Positions 61,337-64,000 of a stretch of DNA of 64,000 nt are shown here, piece by piece. Both the position numbers and the translations under genes were made by a program. The DNA is taken from assembly GCF_028657945.1 (NCBI RefSeq), contig NZ_CP059693.1, positions 1,860,001-1,924,000 of the forward strand. Direction: 5' to 3'. Every line of letters begins with the position of its first letter. The first letter of the stretch is position 1. The stretch is from Thalassomonas haliotis (lineage in GTDB: Bacteria > Pseudomonadota > Gammaproteobacteria > Enterobacterales > Alteromonadaceae). Below the pieces are notes generated by a model. The model saw only the letters and a list, made by a program, of their open reading frames with translations, was not told the origin of the DNA and made no database searches.

Positions 61337-63886
61337 TTAGGGTAATTGTTCCATATAGGCTTTAACAAAATGAATATTCATTTGACCGAAGGTGACATTA
61401 GCACCTGTATTTAATTCATCAAGTTTACCGCTGTTATTTATTATTGAACATAACTTAGTTCTGTTATCATTTTTAAAGGATTTACCTGCTTCAATAGAAA
61501 ACTTAATAAAAGCCCAGTCAATGGTTATTGGAGCTTTAGCTGTGTCTGTTTGTAGCAGAGATGTATGATTAATCGTTTTCTTAAACGCACCATCAACGAA
61601 TAGAGTATATTGATCCGTTAGCTCGAACGTTTCTGTTTCTGGCTCAACAGGAACCAGAACATCTTGCTGCCAGTTAAGAGTATAAGTATGGGCATGAGTC
61701 GCGATTTTCTGCTTATCATTGTAACCATAACCTAGCCGGCGGTTATCATGGGTGTGAACTGTAAAATTATGCTCAGTACCATATCCTTGTACATATTCAT
61801 CAAGATCAATTTCTTGTCCTACTGAAGTTGGTTTTGCCCAGTCAGAATCTACCCAGATACCGACTTGCGTACCAAGAAGATTGCCAGTATAGCTAACATT
61901 AGCGATCACTTGTCCATATTTAAAGGATTGTTGTGAAATGGCATAACCCTGAGTTAATAGGTAGGTTCTTTTATCTCCTGTTTGGGATATATCGTCGGCA
62001 AAACAATGTAATAATCCGTCTTCAGGAGGAGTACCTTCAAGAATTTCCGAATTAGCTATTACAGTGCTGGCTGCTGTATTGGTTACATCTTTAACATTGA
62101 ACTTTAATACTAAAGTATTATCTTCAGTATCAATGGCTACGGCATCTTTAGTAAAGTAGCCAAAAGTTTTATTTCTCCAACACACTTGTTCATCTCTTCT
62201 ATTTGTCATCTGTTCTATGGCTGTTACGCTTTCACAGACTTTGTCTCGATGCTTCCATTTTTGTAGCTCAAGTTCAGATACCCCGGTAAAGTCATCTGAT
62301 AATATGCTTGTGTATCCGTCTGGTTGCGGGCGTTCATCTTTTACATCTATTGTTTTATTGGTACTGGCACAATCGGTATTTATCGTACAGCCATAGATAT
62401 GGTAGCGGTAGCCTTCACTGTTATAATGGAAGTTATAATTAAAAGTTAAAGTATTGGTATATTTTTCACCATTCCATATGGGGTTACCATCCTGAATAAT
62501 GTATTCGGTAATGCGGTATTTCTCAGCATTACTAGCCGGATCCCAGTTTAAGGTGAAGCTACCTATATCTTTATAAACTACACTGGCATTTGCTGGTGTA
62601 CCTATAGCTGAAGCAGATAAGCGGGGGTCTTTGACATAAATGGTTTTGTTTGTTGAGGCACAAACAGTATCAACAGTACAGCCATAGATGTGGTAGCGAT
62701 AGCCGTCTTTGTTTGTATGACCATTATAATTGAAGGTTAAGGTTGTGGTATATTTTTCCCCGTTCCATTCATAGTTGCCGTCTTGGTTAATATATTCGGT
62801 TATACGGTATTTCTCTGCATTGCTCGCTGCTTGCCAGTCTAAGGTAAAACTACCAATACTGGTGTAGGTGACTGTTGCGCTAGACGGGGTACCAATAGCA
62901 GATAGACGCTGATCTTTGACGTAAATGGTTTTATTTGTAGAAGCACAAACAGTATCAATAGTACAGCCATAGATGTGGTAACGGTAGCCGTCTTTGTTTG
63001 TATGGTTATTATAATTGAAGGTTAAGGTTGTGGTATATTTTTCCCCGTTCCATTTATAGCTGCCGTCTTGGTTAATATATTCAGTGATACGGTATTTCTC
63101 TGCATTGCTCGCCGCTTGCCAGTTCAAGGTAAAACTACCGACACTGGTGTAGGTGACTGTTGCGCTGGGCGGAGTACCTACAGCAGATAGACGCTGATCT
63201 TTGACGTAAATGGTTCTATTTGTAGAAGCACAAACAGTATCAATAGTACAGCCATAGATGTGGTAACGGTAGCCGTCTTTGTTTGTATGGTTATTATAAT
63301 TGAAGGTTAAGGTTGTGGTATATTTTTCCCCGTTCCATTTATAGTTACCGTCTTGGTTAATATATTCAGTTATACGGTATTTCTCTGCATTGGTTGCAGC
63401 TTGCCAGTTCAAGGTAAAACTACCGACACTGGTGTAGGTGACTGTTGCGCTGGGCGGAGTACCTACAGTAGATAGACGCTGATCTTTGACATAAATGGTT
63501 CTATTTGTAGAGGCACAAACAGTATTAATCGTACAGCCATAGATGTGATAGCGGTAGCCGTCTTTATTTGTGTGATTATTATAATTGAAGGTTAAGGTTG
63601 TGGTATATTTTTCCCCGTTCCATTTATAGTTACCGTCTTGGTTAATATATTCAGTTATACGGTATTTCTCTGCATTGGTTGCAGCTTGCCAGTTCAAGGT
63701 AAAACTACCAAGGCTATTGTTGTAGGTTACAGTGGCACTTGGTGATGTGCCAATTGTTGCTGCTTGAATAATTCCAGGAAATAAGAAAAGATATAGTGAA
63801 TAAGTAAGGTGCTTTCGTATATTTAGTATGCTTTTTAGACTGGTGTGTATCTTTGAGATAATAGAAAGTAGGTTGTTTAATTTCAT
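61337..63886 (-). CDS. secreted repeat protein with five Fn3-like domains and a GH16-like catalytic domain
   Basis: An 849-residue secreted protein. After a long signal sequence (hydrophobic YSLYLFLFPGIIQAA, ending near residue 43) come five Fn3-like repeats of about 95 residues (about 44-525), each with GSFTLNW, AEKYRITEYI, YRYHIYGCT and a second Cys. The first four are almost identical and the fifth is more diverged. The C-terminal 320 residues resemble a beta-jelly-roll hydrolase of family GH16: GTQVGIWVDSDW and, 20 residues on, EIDLDE (Glu692, Asp694, Glu697), the E-x-D-x-x-E beta-bulge active site of laminarinases, agarases and carrageenases. It is probably a marine polysaccharide hydrolase; the polymer cannot be named. 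No glycan uptake genes adjoin it. Confidence 0.75.
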   Translation of the reverse strand: MKLNNLLSIISKIHTSLKSILNIRKHLTYSLYLFLFPGIIQAATIGTSPSATVTYNNSLGSFTLNWQAATNAEKYRITEYINQDGNYKWNGEKYTTTLTFNYNNHTNKDGYRYHIYGCTINTVCASTNRTIYVKDQRLSTVGTPPSATVTYTSVGSFTLNWQAATNAEKYRITEYINQDGNYKWNGEKYTTTLTFNYNNHTNKDGYRYHIYGCTIDTVCASTNRTIYVKDQRLSAVGTPPSATVTYTSVGSFTLNWQAASNAEKYRITEYINQDGSYKWNGEKYTTTLTFNYNNHTNKDGYRYHIYGCTIDTVCASTNKTIYVKDQRLSAIGTPSSATVTYTSIGSFTLDWQAASNAEKYRITEYINQDGNYEWNGEKYTTTLTFNYNGHTNKDGYRYHIYGCTVDTVCASTNKTIYVKDPRLSASAIGTPANASVVYKDIGSFTLNWDPASNAEKYRITEYIIQDGNPIWNGEKYTNTLTFNYNFHYNSEGYRYHIYGCTINTDCASTNKTIDVKDERPQPDGYTSILSDDFTGVSELELQKWKHRDKVCESVTAIEQMTNRRDEQVCWRNKTFGYFTKDAVAIDTEDNTLVLKFNVKDVTNTAASTVIANSEILEGTPPEDGLLHCFADDISQTGDKRTYLLTQGYAISQQSFKYGQVIANVSYTGNLLGTQVGIWVDSDWAKPTSVGQEIDLDEYVQGYGTEHNFTVHTHDNRRLGYGYNDKQKIATHAHTYTLNWQQDVLVPVEPETETFELTDQYTLFVDGAFKKTINHTSLLQTDTAKAPITIDWAFIKFSIEAGKSFKNDNRTKLCSIINNSGKLDELNTGANVTFGQMNIHFVKAYMEQLP
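62315..63757 (-). repeat. five 285-base repeats encoding the Fn3-like domains
   Basis: The units recur every 285 bases (for example the same GATCTTTGACG block at 62911 and 63196). Repeats 1-4 share long identical DNA stretches including silent positions; the unit nearest the catalytic domain is the most diverged. This pattern indicates recent amplification or gene conversion. Confidence 0.95.
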
Positions 63887-63932
63887 TTTTAACTTCTGTT
63901 AATTTGTGAGGCTTGATTATAAGCTATGTAAT

Positions 63933-63960
63933 CTTAATGTAAGCTTAATGTAAGTTTAAT
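63933..63960. promoter_or_regulatory. three 11-base-phased TTAAT boxes upstream of the GH16-like gene
   Basis: CTTAAT (63933), CTTAAT (63944) and TTTAAT (63955) are each followed by GTAAG or GTAAA, giving a perfect 11-base period. OmpR-family regulators such as PmrA and QseB bind hexamers of the CTTAAT type repeated at 11 bases. The boxes lie 47-75 bases before the gene start, where an activator or repressor could act. Confidence 0.5.
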
Positions 63961-64000
63961 GTAAATGTAAACATAAATATAATCGCAGTTGTAGAGCGAA

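Noticed and set aside
62315-63757. Regular repeats that could suggest a CRISPR-like array
   Set aside because: The period is 285 bases, the repeats are coding and contiguous, and no spacers or cas genes are present; they encode Fn3-like domains.

Overview
The window comes from a marine gammaproteobacterium of the Alteromonadales. The gene set and orders (lip-dac-rod-leuS cluster, fused nuoCD, a PEP-CTERM protein, abundant two-component systems, a GH16-type secreted enzyme) would suit Colwelliaceae such as Thalassomonas; this placement is an inference from protein style and synteny, not a database result. No rRNA, tRNA, intact insertion sequence, phage or CRISPR array is visible.

1-14.7 kb is a conserved housekeeping block read almost entirely on the minus strand: leuS-lptE-holA-nadD, then rsfS-rlmH-mrdA-rodA-rlpA, dacA, ybeD and lipB-lipA. 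It covers leucyl-tRNA charging, LPS assembly, DNA clamp loading, NAD synthesis, ribosome maturation, rod-shape peptidoglycan synthesis and lipoate attachment. A YbeL-type zinc-ribbon gene diverges from leuS.

14.8-18.5 kb is an accessory stretch: a CurA-like reductase divergent from a LysR regulator, a GNAT acetyltransferase, the wreck of a dual-specificity-type phosphatase gene, and a PEP-CTERM protein. 18.5-26.1 kb is a five-gene minus-strand unit: HlyD-type adaptor, ABC ATPase, large MacB/FtsX permease, sigma-54 response regulator, NtrY-like kinase. Upstream of it I see a near-consensus -24/-12 promoter and, about 80-110 bases further up, a perfect 13-base inverted repeat. This suggests that the regulator encoded in the operon controls its own operon.

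26.4-32.6 kb holds a LonB-like protease gene and a three-gene signalling unit (PAS kinase, single-domain receiver, receiver-GGDEF-EAL protein). 33.3-48.8 kb is a complete 13-gene complex I operon (nuoA to nuoN, with nuoC and nuoD fused). nuoG carries an in-frame array of six 18-base repeats and nuoE an acidic tail. 48.9-52.5 kb holds deaD, whose leader has an attenuator-like hairpin, and hppD.

52.6-64 kb is accessory: a TonB-dependent receptor, a beta-carbonic anhydrase with a 55-residue membrane protein beside it, a broken Tae4-type type VI amidase effector, an AbgT-family transporter, an AraC regulator and an exported alpha/beta hydrolase. The 5' end of the transporter gene, with its upstream region, recurs 3.1 kb away, so the AraC-hydrolase pair is bracketed by direct repeats. 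The last gene encodes a secreted protein with five nearly identical 95-residue Fn3-like repeats and a GH16-like catalytic domain, preceded by three 11-base-phased TTAAT boxes.
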